In this document: in pieces, positions 53,171-62,462 of the stretch
Numbering within the stretch: the stretch's first letter is position 1
How the letters are laid out: every line of letters starts with the position of its first letter
From: Paraburkholderia sediminicola
Lineage (GTDB): Bacteria; Pseudomonadota; Gammaproteobacteria; Burkholderiales; Burkholderiaceae
Assembly: GCF_902859805.1 (NCBI RefSeq)
Contig: NZ_CADIKC010000004.1
Location: 540,901 to 604,900 of the forward strand
Length of the DNA stretch: 64,000 nucleotides
Direction of reading: 5' to 3'
Position numbers and translations under genes: made by a program
The notes under the pieces: model-generated
What the model saw: the letters and a program-made list of their open reading frames with translations, nothing else
Told to the model about the DNA's origin: nothing
Databases searched by the model: none

Positions 53171-53755
53171 ATGAGCACCACCCGCCCCGCGCCCTCCACG
53201 CCCCATTCAGCCGACTCCACCGCGCCCTTGATTCGCGATGCCACCGAAGCCGATCTGCCCGCGATCCAGACCATCTACGCCCACCATGTACTGACCGGCG
53301 TCGCGTCGTTCGAAGAAACGCCACCTTCCGTCGACGACCTGCGCACGCGGCTCGCGTCAGTGCGCAGTCATGGGCTGCCGTACATGGTGGCCGAGATCGA
53401 CGGCGAAGTCGCCGGCTACTGTTACGCGACGCCGTACCGGCCGCGCGCCGCCTATCGCAACACGATCGAAGATTCGATCTATGTGAGCGACGCCTATCGA
53501 GGCCGCGGCCTGGGGCGCGTGCTACTGCAGGCGCTGATCGAGCGCTGCGAAACCGGACCGTGGCGCCAGATGGTCGCCGTGATCGCCGACGGCGGCAGCG
53601 GCGGTTCGCTCTCTCTGCATGCGCAGTTGGGCTTCGAATTGACCGGCACGTTGAAGGCGGTCGGCTTCAAGCACGGCCGGTGGCTCGACACCACGCTGAT
53701 GCAGCGGACGTTGGGCGTGGGCGATTCGACCGTGCCGGACGACGTGGCGCGTTAA
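53171..53755 (+). CDS. GNAT-family N-acetyltransferase (phosphinothricin acetyltransferase-like)
   Basis: The product has 194 residues. LIRDATEADLPAIQTIYAHHV and GVASFEETPPS at the start and YRPRAAYRNTIEDSIYV in the middle are typical of the Pat/Bar-like group. The acetyl-CoA motif is YRGRGLGRVLL. Members acetylate phosphinothricin, methionine sulfoximine or related amino acids. The natural substrate here is unknown. It is followed after nine bases by a MerR regulator, so the two are probably co-transcribed. Confidence 0.9.
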   Translation: MSTTRPAPSTPHSADSTAPLIRDATEADLPAIQTIYAHHVLTGVASFEETPPSVDDLRTRLASVRSHGLPYMVAEIDGEVAGYCYATPYRPRAAYRNTIEDSIYVSDAYRGRGLGRVLLQALIERCETGPWRQMVAVIADGGSGGSLSLHAQLGFELTGTLKAVGFKHGRWLDTTLMQRTLGVGDSTVPDDVAR

Positions 53756-53764
53756 AATCCTCCC

Positions 53765-54631
53765 ATGCCCAAAACGCCGCCCCCCATTCCGCCCTCGTCC
53801 GACGCCCCGAGCGTCCCGGCAAGCGCCACGCCGCGCAACGAATACACGGTCGACGAACTCGCGCGCGTGACCGACACCACCGTGCGCAACGTGCGCGCCT
53901 ATCAGGACCGCGGCCTGCTTGAGCCGCCGGAAAAGCGCGGCCGCGTTGGCGTGTATGACGACACGCATGTCTCGCGTCTGAAGCTGATCAACCATCTGCT
54001 CACGCGCGGCTACACGCTCGCGAACATCCAGGATCTGATCATGGCCGTGGACGAAGGCCACGATCTGCGTTCGATCCTCGGCCTCGAAACCGCGATCGGC
54101 AGCCGCTGGTCGCGCGAACGGCCGAAAAAATACTCGCTGCTCGAACTGCTGCAAATGTTCGGCGACAAAGCCTCGCCGAGCGCCCTCGGCAAAGCGGTCG
54201 ATCTGGGTTTGCTGGAGCGCGACGGCCTCTCCTTCGTGTCCGGCAGCCCAACGGCGCTGGCCGCAGGCGCGACGATGGCCAAGGAAGGCATCCCGCTCGC
54301 CGACCTGCTCGACGCCGTGGGTATCGCAAGACCGCATTTCAATGCGGTCGCCAAGGCGCTGGTCGATCTGGTGGTCCGTCAACTGGATCGCTATGACGCC
54401 GACGCCCTGCCGCCGCCCGCCGATGTACCTGCTCTCGTCGACGCGATCTGGCGTGTGCGGCCGCTGGCGATGGTGCTGGTGGAAAGCGAAATGAACCGCG
54501 CGCTGGAAGAAGCCTCCGGCGATTATCTCGGCGACCGTGTCGCCGCGATCATGGAAAAGAAGCTGGGTCACGCGCCCGAAGGCACGGCGGCCGAGCGCAC
54601 CGCGGCAAAGAAAGACAAACCCAGAAAATAG
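53765..54631 (+). CDS. MerR-family transcriptional regulator
   Basis: The product has 288 residues. A Pro/Ser-rich N-terminus of about 25 residues precedes the MerR winged helix: EYTVDELARVTDTTVRNVRA and the arginine-rich YQDRGLLEPPEKRGRVGVY. The long C-terminal region (about 110-288) is helical and not a metal-binding loop, so it probably binds a small molecule. It ends in a Lys-rich tail. It follows the acetyltransferase and may control it. Confidence 0.9.
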   Translation: MPKTPPPIPPSSDAPSVPASATPRNEYTVDELARVTDTTVRNVRAYQDRGLLEPPEKRGRVGVYDDTHVSRLKLINHLLTRGYTLANIQDLIMAVDEGHDLRSILGLETAIGSRWSRERPKKYSLLELLQMFGDKASPSALGKAVDLGLLERDGLSFVSGSPTALAAGATMAKEGIPLADLLDAVGIARPHFNAVAKALVDLVVRQLDRYDADALPPPADVPALVDAIWRVRPLAMVLVESEMNRALEEASGDYLGDRVAAIMEKKLGHAPEGTAAERTAAKKDKPRK

Positions 54632-54840
54632 CGTTACACGCGGCCGTTTACTCATTTGCTCGCGCTAGCGGTGCTGTTCGCGTGCGCGGCAAGCGCCGCC
54701 CCCTTCCGCGCGCAAACAGGCGCTACCATGCCCCCGGCTGTTCGCGCGCGCGTCATATTCAAATCTGCATTGCTTCGTTTGATCGGCGGGACGTCCATGC
54801 GACGATCTTCGACTAATCGAACGCAATGGAGATTCGCAGC

Positions 54841-55842
54841 ATGTCCCGTCATACCCGTATTTCGCTACACGTCGCCGCTGCGTTGCTGGCGGCGCTCACC
54901 ACTTTCAGCGCGGCCGCGCAGAGCACCAGTAACGGCAACGTCAGCGAACCGGCCAACGTTCTGCGTATCGGCTATCAGAAGTCGGGCCTGCTCGCGATCC
55001 TCAAGGCGCAAGGCTCGCTCGACGAAAAGCTCAAGCCGCTCGGCTATAGCATCAAGTGGTTCGAATTTCCGGCCGGCCCGCAACTGCTCGAAGCGCTGAA
55101 CGCGAACAGCGTCGACTTCGGCTATACCGGTGCGCCGCCGCCCGTGTTCGCACAGGCCGGTGGCGTGCGCTTCGTGTATGTCGGCGCGGAGCCGTCAGGG
55201 CGTCACGCCGAAGCGATTCTGGTCCGAGGCGATTCCGCGCTGCATAGCGTGGCGGAATTGAAGGGCAAGCGCGTCGCGCTGCAAAAGGGTTCCAGCGCGA
55301 ACTATCTGCTGCTCGAAGCGCTGAAAAAAGCCGGCCTGCGTTACGAAGACGTTCGCCCGGTCTATCTGGCGCCCGCCGATGCGCGCGCCGCCTTCGAAAG
55401 CGGCACCGTCGATGCATGGGCGATCTGGGACCCTTACTACGCGGCCGCACAACAAACGCTGAAGGCACGCACGCTGGTCGATTATTCCGAGCTCAACAGT
55501 CCCAATAATTTCTACGAGGCGACGCGCGACTTCGCGCAGCAGCATCCGGATGTGATCGGTGCGATTCTTGGACAACTGCGCACCACCGGCCTATGGGTGA
55601 ATGACCACCCGGTGGAAACTGCCGCGCTGATCGCGCCGAAGGTCGGTCTCGATCAGAAGCTGGTCGAAGCCTGGGTGCGCCGCTATCCGTACGGCACCAC
55701 CGCCGTCACCGACGAGATCGTGCGCTCGCAGCAGGTCGTCGCGGACGCGTTTTACGGCGCACATCTGATTCCGCAGAAAATCACGGTGAAGGACAACGTC
55801 TGGCAGAACCGCGAGGTGACGGCGGCGCTGGCCGCGAAGTGA
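54841..55842 (+). CDS. SsuA-like aliphatic sulfonate/nitrate-type ABC substrate-binding protein, orphan
   Basis: The product has 333 residues. A signal peptide ends near FSAAAQ. Family motifs are LRIGYQKSGLLAILKAQGSLD, FEFPAGPQLLEALNANSVDFGYTG, VALQKGSSANYLLLEAL and VDAWAIWDPYYAAAQQ. Such proteins bind alkanesulfonates, taurine or similar. No ssuB, ssuC or monooxygenase is adjacent, so it must use a permease elsewhere. ATG at 54841 has a GGAG nine bases upstream; an ATG five codons earlier is possible. Confidence 0.9.
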   Translation: MSRHTRISLHVAAALLAALTTFSAAAQSTSNGNVSEPANVLRIGYQKSGLLAILKAQGSLDEKLKPLGYSIKWFEFPAGPQLLEALNANSVDFGYTGAPPPVFAQAGGVRFVYVGAEPSGRHAEAILVRGDSALHSVAELKGKRVALQKGSSANYLLLEALKKAGLRYEDVRPVYLAPADARAAFESGTVDAWAIWDPYYAAAQQTLKARTLVDYSELNSPNNFYEATRDFAQQHPDVIGAILGQLRTTGLWVNDHPVETAALIAPKVGLDQKLVEAWVRRYPYGTTAVTDEIVRSQQVVADAFYGAHLIPQKITVKDNVWQNREVTAALAAK

Positions 55843-56036
55843 GGCGGCAGCGGGCTGGCATGCTGCAGGGCTGCACGTCTTGCGCATAGCCAATGCAGCC
55901 AGGAATAGCGAACCCGCGGGTCCGCTTTTTTACGCCGGACGCATTCATTCATATTTCACATTGCGAAAAATTCTAGCGCCGGTCTTAGAGCCCAGGGTCT
56001 AACAGCCCGCTTGCGTCATCCGTTGACAGCCTCTAT

Positions 56037-56058
56037 TGTTACATCACTCAATGTAACA
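56037..56058. promoter_or_regulatory. Perfect palindromic operator upstream of the monooxygenase operon
   Basis: TGTTACAT at 56037-56044 and ATGTAACA at 56051-56058 form an 8-bp perfect dyad with a 6-base spacer, 31 bases before the monooxygenase start. A TTGACA -35-like element lies just upstream at 56023-56028, so a bound repressor would block RNA polymerase. This is the size and form of a TetR-family site. The regulator gene is not next to the operon. Confidence 0.72.
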
Positions 56059-56089
56059 GTTAAGAGCGAACAACAAGGAGACGGATCGG

Positions 56090-57694
56090 ATGAACGCACG
56101 CATGATGCCCCCCGACGACGCGGCGCCCAACGCATCCGCGCCCGTCGATACCGATATCGCCATCATCGGCTCCGGCTTTGCCGGGCTAGGCATGGCGATC
56201 CGCCTGCGGCAAGCCGGCATGACCGATTTCATCATTGCCGAAAAGGCCGAGTCGGTCGGCGGCACCTGGCGCGACAACCACTACCCGGGTTGTGCCTGCG
56301 ACGTGCAATCCCACGTCTATTCGTTCTCCTTCGCCCCAAATCCGCGCTGGACCCGCATGTTCGCGCGTCAGCCGGAAATTCGCGCCTATCTGGAAGAATG
56401 CACGCAACGCTTCGGCATTCAGCGCCATCTGCGCTTCGGTCATGAACTGGCCTCCGCGATCTACGACGAAACCCGCCACCGCTGGCAACTGACGTTCGCA
56501 AACGGTCAGCAATGGTCGGCGCGCGTGCTGATCTCGGGCATGGGCGGACTATCGCGCGCGGCCCTACCGAACATCCCCGGCATCGAGACATTCAAGGGCA
56601 AAGCGTTCCACTCGCAGCACTGGGACCATACGTATCCGCTCGAAGGTAAACGCGTCGCGGTGATCGGCACCGGGGCGAGCGCGATCCAGTTCGTGCCGCA
56701 GATCGCGCCGCGCGTCTCGCATCTGAACCTGTTCCAGCGCACGCCGCCGTGGATCATGCCCAAGGCCGACCGCGCGGTGAAGCCGGTCGAACAGTGGCTA
56801 TTCAAGCATCTGCCGTTCACGCAGAAGATCATGCGTTCGGCGCTCTATTGCATGCTCGAATCGCGCGCCTTCGGCTTCGCGATTCATCCTTCGCTCATGA
56901 AGACCGCGCAGAAAGTCGCGGAGCGGCATCTGCGCCGCCAGGTACCCGATCCGCAATTGCGCGCCACGCTCACGCCGAACTACACGATGGGCTGCAAGCG
57001 CATTCTGATCTCGAACGACTACTTCCCGGCGCTGTCACGCCAGAACGTATCGGTCACGACCACCGGCATCGCCCGCGTCGAAGAAGATGCGGTCATCACG
57101 ACCGACGGTGCACGCCATCCGGCCGATTGCCTGATCTTCGGCACCGGCTTTCAGGTGGCCGACCCGTTTCCGGCAGGCGTGGTGCGCGGCCGTGGCGGCG
57201 TGGATATCGTCGATACATGGCGCGACGGCGCGCATGCGTATCTCGGTACGACACTGCCTGGTTATCCGAACTTCTTCATGATCGTCGGCCCGAACACCGG
57301 TCTCGGTCACAACTCGATGGTGTTCATGATCGAGTCGCAGGTCGAATACGTACTGCGTGCGCTGAAGACGATGAACGCGGAACGCGCCGATGCGATCGAA
57401 GTGCGTCCGCATGTCGAGCGTGCCTACAACGAACAGATCCAGCAGAAACTCGGTCGCGCGATCTGGTCGACGGGTGGCTGCAAGAGCTGGTATCTCGATC
57501 CGAAAACCGGCAAGAACACCACGCTGTGGCCAGGATTTGCCTACAAATTCCGCCAGGCCACCAGCACCTTCAGCATGGACGATTACCTGGCGTATTCGCC
57601 CGCGGCGCAGCCGCTGGTCGGCCACGCGGGCTCGCAGCAGCAACCCGTGCATGCACATGGCAATGCAGCCGCGACATCCGCCGAAGCAACCTGA
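56090..57694 (+). CDS. Baeyer-Villiger-type flavin monooxygenase
   Basis: The product has 534 residues. The FAD motif is IIGSGFAGLGMAIRLRQAG, followed by GGTWRDNHYPGCACDVQSH. The Baeyer-Villiger fingerprint is FKGKAFHSQHWDH near residue 170, and the NADPH motif is VIGTGASAIQFVP near 190. A late FGTGFQVAD follows. It would insert oxygen next to a ketone using NADPH and O2. A good ribosome site (AAGGAG) precedes 56090. It is the first gene of a four-gene operon, and a SDR that makes ketones from alcohols comes next. Confidence 0.93.
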   Translation: MNARMMPPDDAAPNASAPVDTDIAIIGSGFAGLGMAIRLRQAGMTDFIIAEKAESVGGTWRDNHYPGCACDVQSHVYSFSFAPNPRWTRMFARQPEIRAYLEECTQRFGIQRHLRFGHELASAIYDETRHRWQLTFANGQQWSARVLISGMGGLSRAALPNIPGIETFKGKAFHSQHWDHTYPLEGKRVAVIGTGASAIQFVPQIAPRVSHLNLFQRTPPWIMPKADRAVKPVEQWLFKHLPFTQKIMRSALYCMLESRAFGFAIHPSLMKTAQKVAERHLRRQVPDPQLRATLTPNYTMGCKRILISNDYFPALSRQNVSVTTTGIARVEEDAVITTDGARHPADCLIFGTGFQVADPFPAGVVRGRGGVDIVDTWRDGAHAYLGTTLPGYPNFFMIVGPNTGLGHNSMVFMIESQVEYVLRALKTMNAERADAIEVRPHVERAYNEQIQQKLGRAIWSTGGCKSWYLDPKTGKNTTLWPGFAYKFRQATSTFSMDDYLAYSPAAQPLVGHAGSQQQPVHAHGNAAATSAEAT

Positions 57695-57742
57695 AAAAAC
57701 ATAACGACAAGGCACCGTTCAGAGAGGACAGGAGATAAGCCA

Positions 57743-58651
57743 ATGAAGAACTTCACCGACAGAGTGGCCGCGATCACCGGCGCAGGCTCGGGCATGGGCC
57801 GTTCGCTCGCGATCCGGCTGGCGCGCGAAGGCTGCCACCTCGCGCTCGCCGACCGCAATGCCGCGAGCCTCGCCGAAACCGCGCAACTCGCGCAGGCCGC
57901 CGCGCCGCATATCGTCGGCTCGCCGCTGCGTATCACTACGCGTGTGCTCGATGTGTCGGACCGCGCAGCAATGTTCGACTGGGCGGCAGAAACGGCCGCG
58001 CAGCATCAGCGTGTGAACCTCGTGTTCAACAACGCGGGCGTGGCATTGTCGAGCACCATCGAAGGCATGGAGTACGCCGACCTGGAGTGGATCGTCAACA
58101 TCAATTTCTGGGGCGTGGTGCACGGCACGAAGGCATTTCTGCCTTATATCAAGGCCTCCGGTGCGGGACACATCGTCAATACGTCGAGCGTGTTCGGCCT
58201 GTTTTCTCAGCCCGGCATGAGCGGCTACAACGCGACCAAGTTCGCCGTGCGCGGCTTTACCGAAGCATTGCGCCAGGAACTCGATCTGATGAAGTGCGGC
58301 GTGTCGGCCACCTGCGTGCACCCGGGCGGCATTCGCACGAGCATCGCGCAGTCGAGCCGGATCTCGTCGAACATGGTCGGCTTCATGCTGGAAAACGAAC
58401 AGCAAGGCAAGGACGACTTCGAGAAGTTTTTCATCACCACCGCCGACGAAGCCGCACGCGTGATTCTCGAAGGCGTGCGCAAGAACAAGCGGCGCGTGCT
58501 GATCGGCCGCGATGCGCGCGCCGCCGACTGGCTGGCGCGTACGTTGCCCGCGGCCTATCAGGCGCTGGTCGTGATGCAAACGCGACGCATGAAACGCATT
58601 GCGGAAAAGCGCGCGCGCCGCGCCGCGCAAGTGGACGGCCGGCGTGCGTGA
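57743..58651 (+). CDS. Short-chain dehydrogenase/reductase
   Basis: The product has 302 residues. The cofactor motif is ITGAGSGMGRSLA, then NNAGVAL, and the catalytic Ser in NTSSVFG with YNATK giving Tyr and Lys. The C-terminal 50 residues are basic and extend beyond the usual 250-residue core, perhaps associating with membrane. It lies 48 bases after the monooxygenase with a GGAG ribosome site. It probably oxidises an alcohol to the ketone or aldehyde used by the monooxygenase. Confidence 0.92.
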   Translation: MKNFTDRVAAITGAGSGMGRSLAIRLAREGCHLALADRNAASLAETAQLAQAAAPHIVGSPLRITTRVLDVSDRAAMFDWAAETAAQHQRVNLVFNNAGVALSSTIEGMEYADLEWIVNINFWGVVHGTKAFLPYIKASGAGHIVNTSSVFGLFSQPGMSGYNATKFAVRGFTEALRQELDLMKCGVSATCVHPGGIRTSIAQSSRISSNMVGFMLENEQQGKDDFEKFFITTADEAARVILEGVRKNKRRVLIGRDARAADWLARTLPAAYQALVVMQTRRMKRIAEKRARRAAQVDGRRA

Positions 58652-58745
58652 TGCGCCGCCCACCACCCGATGGCATGCAACGCGCAATGCAATCCACACG
58701 ATCCGCACGATCAACAGGACATAAAGGAAAACAAGGAGAATGGCC

Positions 58746-59627
58746 ATGATGCCGGTTCGCCGCGACCTCCGCTTCAACTTACCGCCCGAACGCGCCTCGG
58801 ATTGGCACGTACAGGGCTCGCATGTGACACACTTCTTCAATGCGCTTTCGCTGCTCTTCCCGGCCGGCGAGCGTTTCTTCATGGACAGCGTGCGCAACTA
58901 CCGCGACCAGATCGACGATCCCGTGCTAAAGAAGCAGGTGCTCGGCTTCATCGGCCAGGAAGCGATGCATACGCGCGAGCACATCGAATACAACGATCTG
59001 TTGCAGGAAGCCGGCTTGCCCGCGCATAAGCTCGACAAGCGCCTGTGGGCGATTCTCAACTTCGGCCGCAAGATCCTGCCGCATTCGTATCAACTCGCGG
59101 TCACGGTCTGCCTCGAACATTACACGGCGATGCTGGCGGGCCTGCTGCTGGAGGACGCATCGCGAATCGGCGGTTCGGTCGAAGGCTATACGCAGATGTG
59201 GACGTGGCATGCGCTCGAAGAAACCGAACACAAGTCGGTTTCGTACGACGTGTGGAATACGGTGCTGAAGCCCGGCCTCGGACGCTATCTGCTGCGCACC
59301 GGCACGATGCTCGCCACGACGCTGACCTTCTGGCTGATCGTGTTCGACTTTCACGTACGTCTGCTAATCGCCGATCGCAAACGCGGCGGCCATATCCGCG
59401 GCATGTGGCACGTCGTGAAGTATCTATACGGCCCGCGTCACGGTGTGTTTCCGCGTATTGCCGGTGAATGGCTGAGCTTCTTCCGGCCGGGCTTCCATCC
59501 GTGGGATCACGACAATCGCGCGCAACTTTCGCGCATCGACGGGCTCATCGCTGCGGTCGACGCCACCAACGCGGCCACGCCGAGCGCACGCAAGGCTGCA
59601 CGACGCGGCGTGCAGGCGGCCGCGTGA
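58746..59627 (+). CDS. PF10118-type predicted metal-dependent hydrolase
   Basis: The product has about 293 residues. Conserved acidic and His residues in GQEAMHTREHIEYN near residue 80 and in WHALEETEHKSVSYD near 160 fit a di-metal four-helix bundle like ferritin-like oxygenases or hydrolases. It lies 94 bases after the SDR. ATG at 58746 has AAGGAG at proper spacing; an ATG at 58740 is too close to that site. The exact reaction is not known. The tail is Ala/Arg-rich. Its stop overlaps the GTG start of the next gene. Confidence 0.85.
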   Translation: MMPVRRDLRFNLPPERASDWHVQGSHVTHFFNALSLLFPAGERFFMDSVRNYRDQIDDPVLKKQVLGFIGQEAMHTREHIEYNDLLQEAGLPAHKLDKRLWAILNFGRKILPHSYQLAVTVCLEHYTAMLAGLLLEDASRIGGSVEGYTQMWTWHALEETEHKSVSYDVWNTVLKPGLGRYLLRTGTMLATTLTFWLIVFDFHVRLLIADRKRGGHIRGMWHVVKYLYGPRHGVFPRIAGEWLSFFRPGFHPWDHDNRAQLSRIDGLIAAVDATNAATPSARKAARRGVQAAA

Positions 59628-60598
59628 TACGCGACACGCTGTCGGTCGAGGCCGGCGACGTGCGTCTCGCGGTCTACGTGAGTGGACCGCGAGACGCGCC
59701 GCCGATCGTGCTGGTGCATGGTTATCCGGATTCGGCGGCAGTGTGGGAGCCGGTGCGCGCGCAACTCGACGCGCGCTACCGTGTCATCAGCTATGACGTG
59801 CGCGGCGCCGGGGCATCTGGCGCACCAGAGTCGCGCGCGGCTTACAGGCTCGAACGGCTGGCCGCCGATCTCGCGGCCGTCGCAGATGCAACGTGCGGCG
59901 CGCGGCCGTTTCACCTGGTCGGCCACGACTGGGGTTCGATTCAAAGCTGGGAAGCGGTCACTGATCCGGCCTTCAAAGGCCGCATTGCGTCGTACACGTC
60001 GATCTCAGGGCCGTGCCTCGATCATGCGTCTTTCGGCTTACGCGGCGCTGGTGCTGGCGCCGATCGTGCGGAACAGTCCAATACGCATCACGCAGCAAAG
60101 CGCCCATTCGGCAGCGGCCTTCGGCAAACACTCAAATCCTGGTACATCTTCTTCTTTCACCTGCCGTTGCTGCCTGAACTGGTGTGGCGCGCCGGCGGCG
60201 CACGCGCGTGGCCGTTATGGCTGCGCCTGACCGAACGGGTACGCCCTGAACGCGATCCTGCGCAGATGCGCAACGCGATCAACGGCCTGAGTCTTTATCG
60301 CGCCAATTTCATCGACAAGTTGCTGCATCCGCGCGCGCGCCATGCGCATGCGCCGGTGCAATTCATCGTGCCGCTGCGCGATCGCTACGTCGGGCCCGAA
60401 CTCTCCGTTGGACTCGAAGCCTGGCTCGGCCCGTATCGCCGCACTGAAATCGATGCCGGCCATTGGATCGTCTTGCGCGAACCCGAGCGTATCGCGACAG
60501 AGATCGAGCGCTTTGTCGAGCAGCACCGGGCACAGCAGCCGGCAGATAACGGCGACCCCGGCACCTCCAAGGTCAACGCTCGCGCGGCAGGCGCGTGA
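59624..60598 (+). CDS. Alpha/beta hydrolase
   Basis: The product has 324 residues starting with GTG, whose last two bases are the start of the upstream TGA stop (GTGA overlap). Motifs: IVLVHGYPDSAAVWEP oxyanion region, the nucleophile elbow GHDWGS with Asp as in epoxide hydrolases and dehalogenases, and the final His in GHWIVLREPERI. The Asp nucleophile argues for epoxide-hydrolase-like chemistry rather than a Ser esterase. It would process a product of the monooxygenase. It converges with and overlaps the glycolipid-binding gene by 26 bases. Confidence 0.9.
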   Translation: MIRDTLSVEAGDVRLAVYVSGPRDAPPIVLVHGYPDSAAVWEPVRAQLDARYRVISYDVRGAGASGAPESRAAYRLERLAADLAAVADATCGARPFHLVGHDWGSIQSWEAVTDPAFKGRIASYTSISGPCLDHASFGLRGAGAGADRAEQSNTHHAAKRPFGSGLRQTLKSWYIFFFHLPLLPELVWRAGGARAWPLWLRLTERVRPERDPAQMRNAINGLSLYRANFIDKLLHPRARHAHAPVQFIVPLRDRYVGPELSVGLEAWLGPYRRTEIDAGHWIVLREPERIATEIERFVEQHRAQQPADNGDPGTSKVNARAAGA

Positions 60599-61127
60599 AC
60601 AGCGTCGGATAGTCGATCACGAGGCCGTCTTCATCCACCGTCAGATCCGCGGTGAAATTGCGGAAGATGCCCTCATAGCGATACACGCGATTCAGCTCGA
60701 TGCACGAATACGCCTGCTCGGCACGCGTGACCTGTAAATCGGGCGTCGAAATATAGGCCACGGAAATCGGCTGACGCTCGCCTTCAGCCAGTTGCAAACG
60801 GCGAATCGGCAGCGTGTTCGTATAGGGCGTGGCGGCGATATCGATATCGATGCACCCTTCAATCGCGCTCAGTACGAGGCCGTGGCCATCGTGCCAATGG
60901 CCGGCGCCGTCGCCGTGCAATTCCAGCTCAGCGCCGCCGACAATCTTCAGCCACGCATACGTGGTGCGCCATTGCGCGTCGCAGCGCACCTTATAGTGCA
61001 AGCCATATTCCTTGCCGTAGCGCTGCCCGACCAGGACGCTTTCCACCGCAAAGCCGTCCGCGCGCGCGTCAAACACCAGATGTTCGAAGCCGTCGCCCTC
61101 TTCCGATGCCCACCTTAGTTCACGCAT
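60573..61127 (-). CDS. Glycolipid-binding family protein (PF06475-like)
   Basis: The product has 184 residues from MRELRWASEEGDGFEHL. It resembles the putative glycolipid-binding domain family, with VLVGQRYGKEYGLHYKVRCDA, TYAWLKIVGGAELELHGDG and a C-terminal FRNFTADLTVDEDGLVIDYP. No signal peptide. Function not established in the family. A GGAGACAGG site precedes 61127; an upstream in-frame start is less likely. It overlaps the alpha/beta hydrolase gene tail to tail. Confidence 0.8.
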   Translation of the reverse strand: MRELRWASEEGDGFEHLVFDARADGFAVESVLVGQRYGKEYGLHYKVRCDAQWRTTYAWLKIVGGAELELHGDGAGHWHDGHGLVLSAIEGCIDIDIAATPYTNTLPIRRLQLAEGERQPISVAYISTPDLQVTRAEQAYSCIELNRVYRYEGIFRNFTADLTVDEDGLVIDYPTLFTRLPRER

Positions 61128-61386
61128 CAGCCTGTCTCCTTGTGGAACGGCGCGGCAAACGCGCCGGGTTTCTATCGTAGCGCGAAAGTTTTCGGTTCGC
61201 CGACGCATCGTTTTTGCGCTTTCGGCTCCATGGCCCGCATGTGTCGCAAATAGCCACTATCAACGGCGGCGATGCCCGGCGCGGCGCCAGTAGCCTATGC
61301 TCGCGGTTTATTTTCAACCTGACCCGCTGCGCGCCTCACCTGCCCGCCGCAAAGTCGCACCGCATCGAATTCGCCGCCCTCAATCC

Positions 61387-62331
61387 ATGCACGCCGCCGC
61401 AACCGAAGCACAATCCGCCGCCTTGCGCACCCTGCTGCGCAGTTTCGGCCAGATCGTGCTGCAACCGAACGCCTTCACCGGCGCGTGCCTGCTAGGCGCG
61501 TGGCTGCTGTACGATCCGAGCCTCGCCTGTGCGGCGCTGATCGGCGCGATCGCGGCGAACGTGAGCGCGGTGCTGGCCGGCTATTGCGAGGATGACACGC
61601 GCGCCGGCCTGCACGGCTTTAATGGCGCACTTGCCGGTCTCGCTGCGTTCAGCTTCATCGCCGACAACGCGACGGCCGCCGCCGTAGCCATTCTGGCTGC
61701 GACGGGCACGGCATGGCTGCTGGAACCGTGGTCGCGCTGGTTGCGCACGCGCGGTCTGGGCTATTTCTCGAGCCCCTGTCTGATCGTCACGTGGCTTTGG
61801 CTGCCGCTGGTGACTCGCGTCGCTCAACAAGCAAGCCTCGCCAATGAGCCGACGCTCAGCGCGGTGCAATTGAGCAGCGGTTTGCTCGCCGGATTCGCGC
61901 AAACCGGCTTTGCGTCCGGCGCGTTGCCAGGCGTGCTCGTATGGATCGGCATTGCGGCTGCGTCAAGACGGCATGCGCTGTGGGCGCTGCTCGGCGCGGG
62001 CCTCGCCAGCGTCGTGCACCTGCTGCTCGGCGCGAGTGCAAGCTCGTTCGACGCAGGCCTGTTAGGATTCAACGGCGCGCTGACCGCGATCGCGCTGGCC
62101 GATTGCGGCATCGCAATGACGCTTGGCGGTGTTGTGCTTTCGGTCGTGCTTCAGATGGCGGCTGCTTACTATGTGTTGCCGGCCATGACCGCACCGTTCG
62201 TACTCGCGACGTGGAGCATGCAGTGGCTCACTGGCCGTTTTCCGCGCGGTACGGCAGTGGCCGAAGCGGCAACGCGTGCCGAAACCAGAAAGCGTGTCAC
62301 CTCGCCGGCATCGTTCAGGCGCCCGGGTTAG
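61387..62331 (+). CDS. Urea transporter (UT family)
   Basis: The product has 314 residues with about 10 TM segments in two inverted halves. Each half has the urea transporter signature: GLHGFNGALAGLAAF near residue 78 and GLLGFNGALTAIALAD near 228, with CLIVTWLWLP-type helices between. It is a passive urea channel in the inner membrane. No urease genes are adjacent. Confidence 0.93.
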   Translation: MHAAATEAQSAALRTLLRSFGQIVLQPNAFTGACLLGAWLLYDPSLACAALIGAIAANVSAVLAGYCEDDTRAGLHGFNGALAGLAAFSFIADNATAAAVAILAATGTAWLLEPWSRWLRTRGLGYFSSPCLIVTWLWLPLVTRVAQQASLANEPTLSAVQLSSGLLAGFAQTGFASGALPGVLVWIGIAAASRRHALWALLGAGLASVVHLLLGASASSFDAGLLGFNGALTAIALADCGIAMTLGGVVLSVVLQMAAAYYVLPAMTAPFVLATWSMQWLTGRFPRGTAVAEAATRAETRKRVTSPASFRRPG

Positions 62332-62462
62332 CACTGCGGGTTTGGGTTGAAGATTTGGGCCAAGGGTTCAAGCCGCAGGTTTGAGTGCAGATCATGGCCG
62401 CGGGTTTGGCCCATGGACCCAGGTCGCAACCCCAGCCCTTCAAGCAATCTCAGGAGACAGAC

